The notes: generated by a model from the sequence alone, not told the origin. A stretch of 64,000 nucleotides of DNA from Sulfitobacter sp. (GCA_029252045.1 JAQXCD010000053.1:62001-126000), one strand, 5' to 3'. Counted from the first letter of the stretch, positions 48,557 to 57,707 are shown. Made by a program: numbers and translations.

Positions 48557-48958
48557 TTATGCCGTCCACGTCACGCGTGTGGACCTGGAATGTCCGAACA
48601 CCCATTGCAGGGGGGCAATATCCTCTACCTGACCGGGCACAAACCCCTCGCGCAGATAGAGGGCCTGCGCACGCGGGTTGATGTCGATCACGTCAAGCCG
48701 GACATGACGCAGGCCAAGAACCTTGGCCTGATCCTTGATCGCGTGCAGCAGGGCTGTCTTCACGCTAATCGCGGTCCCAACAGGGTGGTGCGCAATTAGC
48801 GCAAACTCGGGCGAGATGATCTGCGTAAAGAGCGCAAACGTACGGGCGTCCGGCCCCAGTATCTTGCCCAGTTTGGCCGAGAAAGCCTGCCAATACAGAC
48901 GGGCGACCTCACTACGTTCTGCATCAGTGAAACCGGCGGATATGGTGAATTTCGACAT
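48557..48958 (-). CDS. GNAT acetyltransferase with an internal deletion
   Basis: This 133-residue protein has both ends of a GNAT acetyltransferase. The N-terminal part has RLYWQAFSAKLGKILGP and the C-terminal part LGLRHVRLDVIDINPRAQALYLREGFVPG. The centre, which should hold the strand and the R/Q-x-x-G-x-G/A acetyl-CoA loop, is missing; the join reads ALIAHHPVGTAISVK. Family members of this kind are about 190 residues, so some 55 residues appear lost in frame. The product is probably inactive as an acetyltransferase. Start at 48958 follows AAGGGAA. Confidence 0.68.
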   Translation of the reverse strand: MSKFTISAGFTDAERSEVARLYWQAFSAKLGKILGPDARTFALFTQIISPEFALIAHHPVGTAISVKTALLHAIKDQAKVLGLRHVRLDVIDINPRAQALYLREGFVPGQVEDIAPLQWVFGHSRSTRVTWTA

Positions 48959-49023
48959 CGGTTCCCTTTCAAAAGCCCAGTTAGATATTGTCCTGCGGGG
49001 CGCGCGCTGCAAGGGTACGCGCT

Positions 49024-50400
49024 ATGACGCAAACTGTGCAACTTCCGCTTTGGCTCTTTGTTTTGATTGTGCTGTTTGCGGCCGTAACCGCGCTCAGCCA
49101 TTTTTTGCTGCCGTCGGTGCGCTGGTTCTTCCGCCGCCGGTTTGAACGTGCGGTGGAGCGGTTGAACAAGCGGCTCAAGCGGCCCATCCAGCCATTCAAG
49201 CTGGCCCGCCGTCACGATATGATCGAGCGGCTGATCTATGATCCCGAAGTGTCGCGCGAAATCGCGCTCTATGCAGAGCACAACAAGGTCCCAGAGGCTG
49301 TCGCGTTCCAGAAGGCACGCACCCATGCGCGTGAGATTGTGCCCAGTTTTTCAGCGTTTGCCTATTTCAGCTTTGCCATGCGGGTGGCCAAGATGCTGGC
49401 TGAATCCGTCTACCGCATCCGAACGGGCCCGCAAAACGATGCAATCTTTGCCGCAATTCCCGAAAACGCCACACCGGTCTTTGTGATGAACCACCGCAGT
49501 AACATGGACTATGTGCTGGTGACCTATCTGGCCTCCAAAACCTCGACGCTCAGTTATGCCGTGGGGGAATGGGCGCGGGTTTGGCCGCTGTCGGCGCTGA
49601 TCCGGCTGTGGGGGGCGTATTTTATCCGCCGCACCTCGCGCGGGGCGCTCTATCGCAAGGTACTGTCGCGCTATGTACAGATGGCAACAAATGGCGGCGA
49701 TACACAGGCATTCTATCCCGAAGGCGGTCTGAGCCTGACAGGTGCGGTGCAGAAGCCAAAGGTCGGGTTGCTCAGCTATCTGGTGGACGGGTTTGACCCA
49801 GACGGCGCGCGCGACATCGTATTTATCCCCGTAGGGATTAATTATGACCGGATATTAGAAGACCGCGTTCTGATGGCCGCCCATGCCCGCGGGGACCGCC
49901 GTTTTGGCGCGCGGGTGTCTGTAGTGGTGGCCTTTGTCCTGCGCAAACTGTGGCAGCGGTTACGCGGGCGCGATACGCGGTTTGGCACAGCTGCTGTGGC
50001 GTTTGGCGATCCGGTCAGCCTGCGCAGCTTTGGCAAGGTTGAAAATGTGGACGGGCTGTCGATGGAATTGATGGGGCGGATCGAAGCCGTGATGCCGGTT
50101 CTGGGTGTCCCACTGGTCGCAACTGCAATGCGGCAGAACTCGGCGATGAACGCTGCGCAACTGCAGGCCGCGGTTGTGGATATTCTGGCGAAGATACCAG
50201 AGCGCAGCATTGCGGTGGATACAGGCGATTTGTCTACCGAATTGCAACGCGCCTGCGCCGATATGGAGCAACACGGACTTCTTGTGCAGCACAACGGGAT
50301 TTGGACGATCTCGGAAGGGCAGGAGACCGCGGTGGGGTTTTATGCAAATTCGATTGCGCACTACCTGCTTTCAGAGGGTGATGCTGCGACCGCGAAGTAA
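49024..50400 (+). CDS. PlsB-like glycerol-3-phosphate acyltransferase family protein
   Basis: This 458-residue protein has an N-terminal membrane helix (about residues 8-30) and the acyltransferase block with catalytic HX4D in MNHRSNMDYVL. The FIRRTSRG block and the YPEGGLSLTG block follow. It probably acylates glycerol 3-phosphate or lysophosphatidate. AAGGG precedes the ATG at 49024; 12 residues upstream are rejected. It lies divergent from the truncated GNAT gene and 136 bases before ccr. Confidence 0.84.
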   Translation: MTQTVQLPLWLFVLIVLFAAVTALSHFLLPSVRWFFRRRFERAVERLNKRLKRPIQPFKLARRHDMIERLIYDPEVSREIALYAEHNKVPEAVAFQKARTHAREIVPSFSAFAYFSFAMRVAKMLAESVYRIRTGPQNDAIFAAIPENATPVFVMNHRSNMDYVLVTYLASKTSTLSYAVGEWARVWPLSALIRLWGAYFIRRTSRGALYRKVLSRYVQMATNGGDTQAFYPEGGLSLTGAVQKPKVGLLSYLVDGFDPDGARDIVFIPVGINYDRILEDRVLMAAHARGDRRFGARVSVVVAFVLRKLWQRLRGRDTRFGTAAVAFGDPVSLRSFGKVENVDGLSMELMGRIEAVMPVLGVPLVATAMRQNSAMNAAQLQAAVVDILAKIPERSIAVDTGDLSTELQRACADMEQHGLLVQHNGIWTISEGQETAVGFYANSIAHYLLSEGDAATAK

Positions 50401-50536
50401 ATTTCTGCACTTGCGGGGTCATAAAATTACAAAATGAAGCCTCTAGTGGTTGCAATGTTTCGCGAGCAACCCTAATTATTCCTCAAGAGCCGCGATTCTG
50501 CACTGCGGCACCCCATATTTTCTACAGGAGACCGAC

Positions 50537-51817
50537 ATGGCACTGGATACAACAATCGCGCAATACGAGGCCCCCGAAAAAGACCTCTACGAGATGGGTG
50601 AAATGCCCCCGATGGGCTATGTGCCAAAACAGATGTATGCGTGGGCAATCCGCCGCGAGCGTCATGGCGAGCCTGACAAAGCGATGTTGCAGGAAGTTGT
50701 CGATGTGCCTGCGCTGGACAGCCAGGACGTGCTGGTTCTGGTGATGGCGGCTGGGGTTAACTACAATGGCGTTTGGGCGGCACTTGGTACGCCGATCAGC
50801 CCGTTTGACGGCCACAAGCAGCCCTACCACGTTGCCGGCTCCGATGCCTCGGGCATTGTTTGGGCGGTGGGTGACAAGGTAAAGCGCTGGAAAGTCGGCG
50901 ACGAAGTTGTGATCCATTGCAATCAGGATGATGGCGACGACGAGGAATGCAATGGCGGCGACCCGATGTATTCCCCGACCCAGCGCATCTGGGGCTATGA
51001 GACGCCAGACGGCTCGTTCAGCCAGTTCACCCGCGTGCAGAGCCAACAGTTGATGCCGCGCCCCAAGCACCTGACATGGGAAGAGGCGGCCTGCTATACG
51101 CTGACGCTGGCCACTGCTTACCGCATGCTCTTCGGTCACGAGCCGCATGATCTGAAGCCGGGCCAGAACGTTCTGGTCTGGGGTGCCTCCGGTGGTCTGG
51201 GCTCCTACGCGATCCAGTTGATCAATACCGCAGGCGCCAACGCCATCGGTGTCATCTCGGACGAAAGTAAACGCCAGTTTGTGATGGATCTGGGCGCCAA
51301 AGGCGTACTGAACCGCAAGGATTTCAAATGCTGGGGCCAGCTGCCCAAAGTTGGCAGCGAGGAATACGCGACCTGGTTTGCAGAGACACGCAAGTTCGGC
51401 AAAGCGATCTGGGACATCACCGGCAAGGGTGTGAACGTCGATATGGTGTTTGAGCACCCGGGCGAGGCGACCTTCCCGGTTTCCACCTTTGTCGTGAAAA
51501 AAGGCGGCATGGTTGTGATCTGCGCAGGTACTAGCGGATTTAACCTGACGTTCGACGTGCGCTATATGTGGATGCACCAGAAGCGTTTGCAGGGTTCGCA
51601 CTTTGCCCACCTCAAGCAGGCATCCGCCGCAAACAAGCTGATGATGGAGCGCCGTCTGGACCCTTGCATGTCGGAAGTGTTCGCATGGAACGATCTGCCC
51701 GAAGCCCACATGAAGATGATGCGCAACGAGCATAAGCCGGGCAACATGTCCGTTCTGGTTCAATCGCCAAAAACCGGCCTGCGCACGTTGGAAGACGCGC
51801 TGGACGCTGCAAAGTAG
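50537..51817 (+). CDS. ccr: Crotonyl-CoA carboxylase/reductase
   Basis: This 426-residue medium-chain dehydrogenase/reductase reductively carboxylates crotonyl-CoA to ethylmalonyl-CoA with NADPH and CO2, the key step of the EMC pathway. The N-terminus with MGEMPPMGYVPKQMYAWAI, the VMAAGVNYNGVWAALG stretch and the NADPH motif VLVWGASGGLGSYAIQL are characteristic. AGGAG precedes the ATG at 50537; an in-frame start at 50450 lacks support. Confidence 0.96.
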   Translation: MALDTTIAQYEAPEKDLYEMGEMPPMGYVPKQMYAWAIRRERHGEPDKAMLQEVVDVPALDSQDVLVLVMAAGVNYNGVWAALGTPISPFDGHKQPYHVAGSDASGIVWAVGDKVKRWKVGDEVVIHCNQDDGDDEECNGGDPMYSPTQRIWGYETPDGSFSQFTRVQSQQLMPRPKHLTWEEAACYTLTLATAYRMLFGHEPHDLKPGQNVLVWGASGGLGSYAIQLINTAGANAIGVISDESKRQFVMDLGAKGVLNRKDFKCWGQLPKVGSEEYATWFAETRKFGKAIWDITGKGVNVDMVFEHPGEATFPVSTFVVKKGGMVVICAGTSGFNLTFDVRYMWMHQKRLQGSHFAHLKQASAANKLMMERRLDPCMSEVFAWNDLPEAHMKMMRNEHKPGNMSVLVQSPKTGLRTLEDALDAAK

Positions 51818-51844
51818 ACCAATTTGCCATTCGATGATGGTCTG

Positions 51845-51890
51845 AATGCCCCGCGATTTGCCATTGGTGATCGCGTGGCATTTTCGTTTT
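51845..51890 (+). terminator. Terminator after ccr
   Basis: AATGCCCCGCGAT and ATCGCGTGGCATT form a 13-bp stem with one mismatch around a 12-base loop, followed by TTCGTTTT. It begins 27 bases after the ccr stop. Confidence 0.75.
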
Positions 51891-52034
51891 GGAAGCTGTT
51901 TTAATTAATTCAATTACTTAGGAAATTGCCCCTCCCCATTTTTGGGGAGTAGAAATGCGTGAATGGAGAGGATGTTTCATGCTATGCTATGGTTGCATTG
52001 ATGAATTGTTAACAACTTTAAGGTGAATATCGCA

Positions 52035-52253
52035 ATGCGAAGTGATTGGATTTTAGACGTTCTTGCCGACTTGCGTAGTTTTGCCGAAGCCAATGATCTG
52101 CCGCTACTTGCAGAACAGCTCGACGATACAGCGTTGACAGCCACGGCCGAGATCGCCTCAAAAGACGAAAGGTCTGCAAGCAGCGCGTATGTTGGTGACG
52201 TTAGACAATCTCGAGTCCCTGTTGTCCGCCTTGGAGCAGTCGGACAGTCTTGA
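52035..52253 (+). CDS. Small conserved-type protein upstream of luxR (72 residues)
   Basis: The frame starts at an ATG after AAGGTGA and begins MRSDWILDVLADLRSFAEANDLPLLAEQLDD, a pattern I associate with small proteins placed before luxR in Rhodobacteraceae. It overlaps the start of luxR by 65 bases in another frame. Its last 15-20 residues therefore read through luxR codons and look non-conserved. The 3' end may have been altered, or the overlap may be genuine. Confidence 0.6.
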   Translation: MRSDWILDVLADLRSFAEANDLPLLAEQLDDTALTATAEIASKDERSASSAYVGDVRQSRVPVVRLGAVGQS

Positions 52254-52911
52254 AGGGATGCAGCGCGTCATCGAGGCGCTGCGCGCCCACTATGGTGTTG
52301 CGCATCTGGTCTATCATTGGGTTGATTCCAGAGGTGACCAATACGGCTGCGGCACCTATTCTGACGCGTGGCGGCAAAAATATCTGGATGAAACCTATCT
52401 GCGCATCGATCCTGTTGTTCAGGGCTGCTATCAGCGGTTCCATCCGGTGGACTGGAAGCGGCTGGACTGGTCCAGCAAGGCCGCGCGCGAATTTGCCAAG
52501 GTCGCGGCTGAATACGGCGTGGGCAATCAGGGCTTTTCGATACCCATTCGCGGCCCGAACGGGCAATTTGCGCTCTTTACGGTAAACGATACCTGTGACG
52601 ATCGAACATGGGCGGGTTTTACCCAATCCAACCGCCGTGACCTGATCCTGATCGCCCATTACTTCAATGAAAAGGCGCTGGAATTTGAACCTGCCCGCCA
52701 ACCCGGACAACAGCAACCACTCTCTCCGCGTGAGGTCGATGCGATGACCTTGATTGCTGTCGGCTATAGCCGTGCACAGATTGCAGACCGTTTGTCTATC
52801 TCCGAGCACACCTTGCGCGTCTATATCGAGAGTGCGCGTTTCAAATTGGGCGCATTAAACACGACCCATGCAGTTGCGCGCGCAATGAGCCGTGGCCTGA
52901 TTGTGGTCTAG
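52189..52911 (+). CDS. luxR: LuxR-family autoinducer-binding transcription regulator
   Basis: This 240-residue protein has an N-terminal autoinducer-binding domain, with the aromatic/acidic set in YHWVDSR, TYSDAWRQKYLDETYLRIDPVV and VDWKRLDW. Its C-terminal LuxR helix-turn-helix is LSPREVDAMTLIAVGYSRAQIADRLSISEHTLRVYIESA. It should bind an acyl-homoserine lactone and regulate genes. It lies 116 bases before a broken luxI, so it may now act as a LuxR 'solo' sensing signals made by others or by another synthase. Confidence 0.88.
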   Translation: MLVTLDNLESLLSALEQSDSLEGMQRVIEALRAHYGVAHLVYHWVDSRGDQYGCGTYSDAWRQKYLDETYLRIDPVVQGCYQRFHPVDWKRLDWSSKAAREFAKVAAEYGVGNQGFSIPIRGPNGQFALFTVNDTCDDRTWAGFTQSNRRDLILIAHYFNEKALEFEPARQPGQQQPLSPREVDAMTLIAVGYSRAQIADRLSISEHTLRVYIESARFKLGALNTTHAVARAMSRGLIVV

Positions 52912-53027
52912 CAAAGAGAATACAGTCGAGGGGGAATGCTGGCAATATCGTTCACAGTGTAAGGATTCTGTTAACGAACCGGTAACTACTGCTCCGTACA
53001 TCTTTGGGATGAAATGGGGAGTTTCAA

Positions 53028-53674
53028 ATGCTGCGATATGTCTATGCTGACCAACTAAACCAATGTCCACGCCTTAAAGACGAGATGTTCACCCACCGGG
53101 CCGATCAATTCCGCACACGGCTGGGCTGGGATGTCTCCGTCGATGCGCGGGGGCACGAACGTGATGAATACGACGCGCTCAACCCGCTCTATGTGATCTG
53201 GGAAACGGCTGAGGGCGGCCACGGCGGGTCCACCCGTTTTTTGCCCACAACGGGCCCTGTGATGGCGAACGACCACTTTGCCCATCTGGTTTCAACCCCC
53301 ATCCGCAGTCCGTTGATCTGGGAATGCACGCCCTTTTGTATGGCGCCGGGGCAGGGGCCAAACGTCGCTGCTGCGCTGATGCTGGGCGGCGGAGAGCTGA
53401 TGAACGGTTTCAGCATCCGTCACTTCGTGGGTGTATTTGATGCCCGAATGGTGCGGATTCATTGCCGTGTCGGCTCGTCTCCTGAAGTGTTGGGAAGTAC
53501 GGGGGAAGTACGGGGGAAGGACGCAACAGGATTAGCGTTGGACTTTGGGAGTTCGATCTGGAGGCCCAGAACCGCGTCGCAGCGCGTGCAGGTATCGCGC
53601 CGGCGCTGAGCCGTGCGTGGTTTGATCGCGCGTTCGGGCCGGAACCTGTGATGGAATTTGCCGCAAGCGCCTGA
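53028..53674 (+). pseudogene. luxI: Acyl-homoserine-lactone synthase (luxI) frameshifted by an 11-bp tandem duplication
   Basis: The first 160 residues read as an AHL synthase. They include the family residues Arg24, Phe28, Trp34, Asp46, Asp49, Arg70 and Glu99, and GVFDARMVRI, SPEVLGSTG. At 53492-53519 an 11-bp unit is duplicated, after which the frame changes and ends at 53609 with a nonsense tail. Removing one unit restores GEGRNRISVGLWEFD and then an open frame to the TGA at 53672-53674, giving 211 residues. In addition, position 102 is Pro where LuxI proteins keep an invariant Arg (Arg104 of LuxI). The encoded enzyme is probably inactive. Confidence 0.85.
53492..53519 (+). repeat. 11-bp tandem duplication in luxI
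   Basis: The unit GGGAAGTACGG occurs twice in tandem (53492-53502, 53503-53513) and is followed by GGGAAG, so 17 bases match at a period of 11. Eleven is not a multiple of three, so the second copy shifts the luxI frame. Slippage could remove it again. Confidence 0.92.
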
Positions 53675-53716
53675 ACTGCACTGGCCCCTGTGCGGTCATG
53701 GGCCTAATGTCGGCCC

Positions 53717-55255
53717 ATGACCAAAGAGCTTACATATTCCGACGATCAGGCCGCCGCCTACGACGCCGTCTGCACCATGCTGAAATCGGCAGGCATCAGT
53801 CTGGAGGACGATCTGCTGATGCCGCCCAAAGGCGACAAGCCGCAAGTGATGGCTGTGACCGGCAAGGCGGGGTCGGGCAAGACCTTGCTGCTGGCCGAGC
53901 TGTACCGCGCGCTGGAAGAAGCGGGTGTTGATATAGTGTCGGGTGACTACGAGAGCAAAAAGCGCAAAGACAAACGCACGCTGGCTATTCTGGCCCCTAC
54001 AAACAAGGCGGCAAGCGTGCTGCGTCTGCGCGGTGTGCCCGCGACCACCATTCACCGTATTCTCTATACGCCGGTATACGATCCTGAATACGAGCGGATT
54101 GCCGAATGGCTGGCCGGCAATGGCGAGCGGCCTGTTGATGTCGAAGGTTTGACGGATCTGGCGTTGGACCGCGCCGCAGCGTTCTATGCCAACAACAAAT
54201 CAATTCCCGGTGCATTGGCTGCCGCTGGCCTGCGCGGCAGTGATTTCATCACAGGCTGGAAACGCCGCGAAGAGCCGCTGGACATCGGGTTTGTTGATGA
54301 ATCCTCGATGCTGGATGACAAGCAGTTCGAAGACCTCAAAGAGATTTTCCCGACGTTGTTGTTGTTCGGTGATCCCGCACAGCTGGCTCCCGTAGGTCAA
54401 TCCGGCACAATGGTATTCGAGAAATTGCCGCAAGAGCGTGTGATGAACCTGAACCGGATTTTCCGGCAGGAAGCAGACAACCCGATCCTTGATCTGGCCC
54501 ATGCGCTGGCCGATCCCGACATCGGGTTCGAACAGTTCGAGCGGATGGTGGAGGACGCGTCAAAGCGTGACCCGCGTGTGGTCTGGGGCCAGCGGGTAGA
54601 GGTGGACCTCATGGCCCGCTCGCCCGTTTTGGTCTGGCGCAATGCCACCCGCATCCGCCTGATCAACGCGTTCCGCAACGTACACGGCGCGCCCGAAGAT
54701 GCACTGGTCGAGGGCGAGCCGCTGATTTGTGACGGGATCGAGCTGCCGTTGAAGCACCGAAAAAAGCGCCTTGATCTGGAGGCGCGCGGCCTGATCAAAG
54801 GCGCGCAGGTGGTGTATCTGGGGGCGGGTCGCAAACCCGGCTTTTCCCGCCTTCATGTGATGGGCGCCGAAGACCCGCAGGTGAGTGCCGCCAGCATCGT
54901 GAAAATTGAAAAGCTGGATGAGGAAGAACCGTTTATTCCCTTTGCCGCGCGCATGGGGGCTATGTTCCTGCATGGTGCTGCTGTGACAATCCACAAGGCG
55001 CAGGGCAGTCAGTGGGATACGGTGCAGGTCTTTGCGCCCGATCTATACGCCGCCGCCCGCATGGGCCGGATGGAGGCGGGCCAGCCCCTGTGGAAGCGCC
55101 TTGCCTACGTGGCAATTACCCGTGCGCAGGACCGCCTGATCTGGGTGGTGCGGAACCGCCTATCAAAACCGGCTTATGCCCTGAATGTTGATGATTTGCG
55201 TGCAGCACCTGCGGCCGCCCTGACGCTGGATACAACAGAGGAGGAATTTGGATGA
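53717..55255 (+). CDS. RecD-like superfamily 1 DNA helicase
   Basis: This 512-residue ATPase has Walker A VTGKAGSGKT (Lys55), a Walker B region GFVDESSMLDD, the GDPAQLAPVG motif III and the C-terminal TIHKAQGSQWD plus YVAITRAQDRLIWV motifs of the RecD/UvrD C-terminal type. It is shorter than RecD2 and is a common Rhodobacterales AAA/helicase of unassigned role, probably in DNA repair. Its stop overlaps the SDR gene start by four bases. Confidence 0.85.
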   Translation: MTKELTYSDDQAAAYDAVCTMLKSAGISLEDDLLMPPKGDKPQVMAVTGKAGSGKTLLLAELYRALEEAGVDIVSGDYESKKRKDKRTLAILAPTNKAASVLRLRGVPATTIHRILYTPVYDPEYERIAEWLAGNGERPVDVEGLTDLALDRAAAFYANNKSIPGALAAAGLRGSDFITGWKRREEPLDIGFVDESSMLDDKQFEDLKEIFPTLLLFGDPAQLAPVGQSGTMVFEKLPQERVMNLNRIFRQEADNPILDLAHALADPDIGFEQFERMVEDASKRDPRVVWGQRVEVDLMARSPVLVWRNATRIRLINAFRNVHGAPEDALVEGEPLICDGIELPLKHRKKRLDLEARGLIKGAQVVYLGAGRKPGFSRLHVMGAEDPQVSAASIVKIEKLDEEEPFIPFAARMGAMFLHGAAVTIHKAQGSQWDTVQVFAPDLYAAARMGRMEAGQPLWKRLAYVAITRAQDRLIWVVRNRLSKPAYALNVDDLRAAPAAALTLDTTEEEFG

Positions 55256-55950
55256 AATCGATCATAATCACTGGTGCCAGCTCGGGGATCGGGCACGCCA
55301 CCGCCGGGATGTTTTTGGAGAAGGGCTGGCGTGTAGGGCTGGTTGCACGCCGCGCAGACCGGCTGGATGCCTTGGCGCAGGGCAGACCCAATGCGGTTGT
55401 CCTGCCCGCCGATGTCACGGATGCAGCGGCGATGGAGGCCGCGTTCAAGCGTTTTGGCGCTGTTGACGTCCTGTTTAACAACGCAGGCATGTTCGGCCCG
55501 TCCGCCCCGATTGACGAAGTCGCACTGGACGATTGGGCGCAGGTGTTGGCCGTAAACCTGACGGGAATGTTCATTGCCGCGCGTCTGGCCTTTGGCGCAA
55601 TGCGGGCACAGGGCAGTGGCGGGCGGATCATCAACAACGGATCGATCTCTGCCCATACGCCGCGTGAGAACTCGGTTTGTTACACGACCACCAAACACGC
55701 CATAACGGGGCTGACCAAATCGCTGGCGCTGGACGGTCGCCCGTTTGACATCACCGCAGGGCAGATCGACATCGGCAATGCCGAGAGCGAGATTGTGGCA
55801 GGTTTGAAGGCTGCAAATCCGGGCACACAAACCATGGATGTCCGCCACGCGGCGGCGTCTGTGTTGCACATGGCAGAGTTGCCACTGTCCGCCAACATCC
55901 CGTTTCTCACCGTGATGGCGACGAAAATGCCCTACATTGGACGCGGTTAA
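55252..55950 (+). CDS. SDR-family oxidoreductase
   Basis: This 232-residue short-chain dehydrogenase has the cofactor motif TGASSGIGHA near residues 7-16, NNAGMFG, and the catalytic Ser and Tyr-x3-Lys in SISAHTPRENSVCYTTTKHA. The coenzyme preference and substrate are unknown. It is translationally coupled to the helicase gene. It converges on the TIGR02186 gene, overlapping its 3' end by four bases. Confidence 0.87.
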   Translation: MKSIIITGASSGIGHATAGMFLEKGWRVGLVARRADRLDALAQGRPNAVVLPADVTDAAAMEAAFKRFGAVDVLFNNAGMFGPSAPIDEVALDDWAQVLAVNLTGMFIAARLAFGAMRAQGSGGRIINNGSISAHTPRENSVCYTTTKHAITGLTKSLALDGRPFDITAGQIDIGNAESEIVAGLKAANPGTQTMDVRHAAASVLHMAELPLSANIPFLTVMATKMPYIGRG

Positions 55951-56708
55951 CGGCGGAACAACCCGAAGACAGCCGAAGCACCCCAACCCGCGGCAATCGC
56001 AATAGCGAGCGACAGCAGCCCGTACAGGAATGCCCTTTCGCGGCTTAACGTGAATAGCCACCGCTCCATCCCGACTTTGCGGACGTAAATGCTCGTCTCG
56101 TATTGTGCGACAACGGCACCGCCGCGGGTCAGGAAGATGCGGGTTTGGTAGTCGCCTTCGGTCAGGGCTGCCGGCAGCGCGATTGACGTGCGGAACAGGG
56201 TCTCCTCGTCGACACTCACTTTGCCTTCGTTCAGCTGGTATTGGTTGGACTTCGATTTGATCCGGATCAGGGCATCGGTAAAGGCTTCGCTGTCGGTGAT
56301 CCCTGCAGGGGCATCGATTGAGCGGATGGCACGCGGAATGGAGATGCGGTGACGGACATCCTCGGTCTGGCTCAGTGATAGGCCCAACAGCGTGCTGGTG
56401 GAGATGGCATAAAAGCTGGGCGCGCTGTCAATCTCGACCGCATCGGTGTTCACCCAGATGCCAAACCGCTTTTCTTTACGGCGTATGGTTTTGGTCTCGG
56501 AGGGGCCTGCAACAGTGACGATCACTTGCAGGCGTGGCTCGGATGGGATGGGCGCATCGCGTTTTACCGCGCCAAAGATAAGAATTTCAGAGCCGTCAAA
56601 GTTTGTGTTGATCGACACGGTGTCACTGCTCAGCCCCAGCACAACCTCTTCGGCGCTGGCAGGTAGGCAGGACGCCGCAAACGCCAGTGCTAGCAAAAAG
56701 GTGCGCAT
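55947..56708 (-). CDS. TIGR02186 family membrane-anchored protein
   Basis: This 253-residue protein has a signal peptide (residues 1-19, ending ASA), a periplasmic beta-rich domain and a C-terminal membrane helix near residues 225-250. It matches the alphaproteobacterial TIGR02186 family, which regularly accompanies TauE/SafE permeases. It starts at the base where the permease stop ends (TGATG). It may be an accessory subunit of that exporter. Confidence 0.8.
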   Translation of the reverse strand: MRTFLLALAFAASCLPASAEEVVLGLSSDTVSINTNFDGSEILIFGAVKRDAPIPSEPRLQVIVTVAGPSETKTIRRKEKRFGIWVNTDAVEIDSAPSFYAISTSTLLGLSLSQTEDVRHRISIPRAIRSIDAPAGITDSEAFTDALIRIKSKSNQYQLNEGKVSVDEETLFRTSIALPAALTEGDYQTRIFLTRGGAVVAQYETSIYVRKVGMERWLFTLSRERAFLYGLLSLAIAIAAGWGASAVFGLFRR

Positions 56709-57619
56709 CAGTGGCCGCCCGCAGCAATCGAGTACAGCTCGGATGGTTGCAGCAGAAGCTCAAGTGCGAGTTTGCCGCAAACGATTAGAACCATCAGCGC
56801 CAGCAGAATGCGCAATTGCTCGGCTTTCATCCGCACACCAATCCGCGCTCCGATCTGGGCGCCTACCACGCCGCCAATCAGGAGCAGAACGGCGAGAACG
56901 ATATCAACGGTATAGTTGGTCGTCGCGTGCAGCATCGTGGTAAACGCCGTCACAAAAATGATCTGGAACAGCGATGTCCCCACCACAACCTTGGTGGGCA
57001 TGCCCAGCAGATAAATCATCGCCGGAACCATGATAAAGCCACCACCGACGCCCATAATAGCCGCCAGAACACCGACCAAAACACCGACGATGAGCGGTGG
57101 GATGACAGAGATATAAAGGCCCGAGACGCGGAACCGCATCTTGAGCGGGAGGCCGTGGATCCAGTTGTGCTTTTTGCGTTTTGGCGCCTTGCCCTTTTTC
57201 ACATTCCGGATGGCGTTGAGGCTCTCGATGAACATCAGCGCGCCGATCACACCCAGGAAAACCACATAGCACAGCTTGACCAGCAGATCGACCTGACCCT
57301 GCGCCTTGAGATAGTTGAACACCATCACACCCAAGGCCGCGCCGAACAGGCCGCCGATCAGCAGCACGGTGCCCATTCGCAGGTCCACCGTCTTTCGCTT
57401 GAAATGGGCCAGCACGCCAGAGAAAGACGAGGCAACAATCTGGTTCGCCTCTGTCGCCACGGCTACGGCGGGGGGGATGCCGATAAAGAACAGCAGGGGC
57501 GTCATCAGAAAGCCACCACCAACCCCGAACATGCCTGATAATATTCCAACAATCCCGCCGAGACCCAGCAGGAGGAATGCGTTTACCGATACTTCGGCGA
57601 TTGGCAGGTATATTTGCAT
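56708..57619 (-). CDS. TauE/SafE family sulfite-type exporter
   Basis: This 303-residue protein has about eight membrane helices in two repeats, each with the motif GxxxGxxxGVGGGFLMTP / GxxxAIMGVGGGFIMVPA. The family moves sulfite, sulfoacetate or similar anions. It is coupled to the TIGR02186 gene. It is distinct from the shorter TauE-like permease at 34121-34876. Confidence 0.88.
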   Translation of the reverse strand: MQIYLPIAEVSVNAFLLLGLGGIVGILSGMFGVGGGFLMTPLLFFIGIPPAVAVATEANQIVASSFSGVLAHFKRKTVDLRMGTVLLIGGLFGAALGVMVFNYLKAQGQVDLLVKLCYVVFLGVIGALMFIESLNAIRNVKKGKAPKRKKHNWIHGLPLKMRFRVSGLYISVIPPLIVGVLVGVLAAIMGVGGGFIMVPAMIYLLGMPTKVVVGTSLFQIIFVTAFTTMLHATTNYTVDIVLAVLLLIGGVVGAQIGARIGVRMKAEQLRILLALMVLIVCGKLALELLLQPSELYSIAAGGH

Positions 57620-57707
57620 CTCTCATCCTTAGGCGTGGCTGGCCTCAAAATCAATAATGGATACTCCGGCAACTGCCAGAGGACTTAACACTCTGCGCGA
57701 TCTGGCC

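Noticed and set aside
51925-51960. Hairpin CTCCCCA...TGGGGAG before the luxR locus as a terminator
   Set aside because: The T-run lies in the loop rather than after the stem; the better terminator for ccr is at 51845-51890.
52912-53027. lux box between luxR and luxI
   Set aside because: There is an imperfect 17-bp inverted repeat (GTTAACG/CGGTAAC) but it does not fit a clear CTG-N10-CAG lux box, so I do not call it.
53717-57619. Possible defence island (helicase, SDR, TIGR02186, TauE)
   Set aside because: The genes are common Rhodobacterales housekeeping-type genes, with no nuclease, toxin or mobile-element context.
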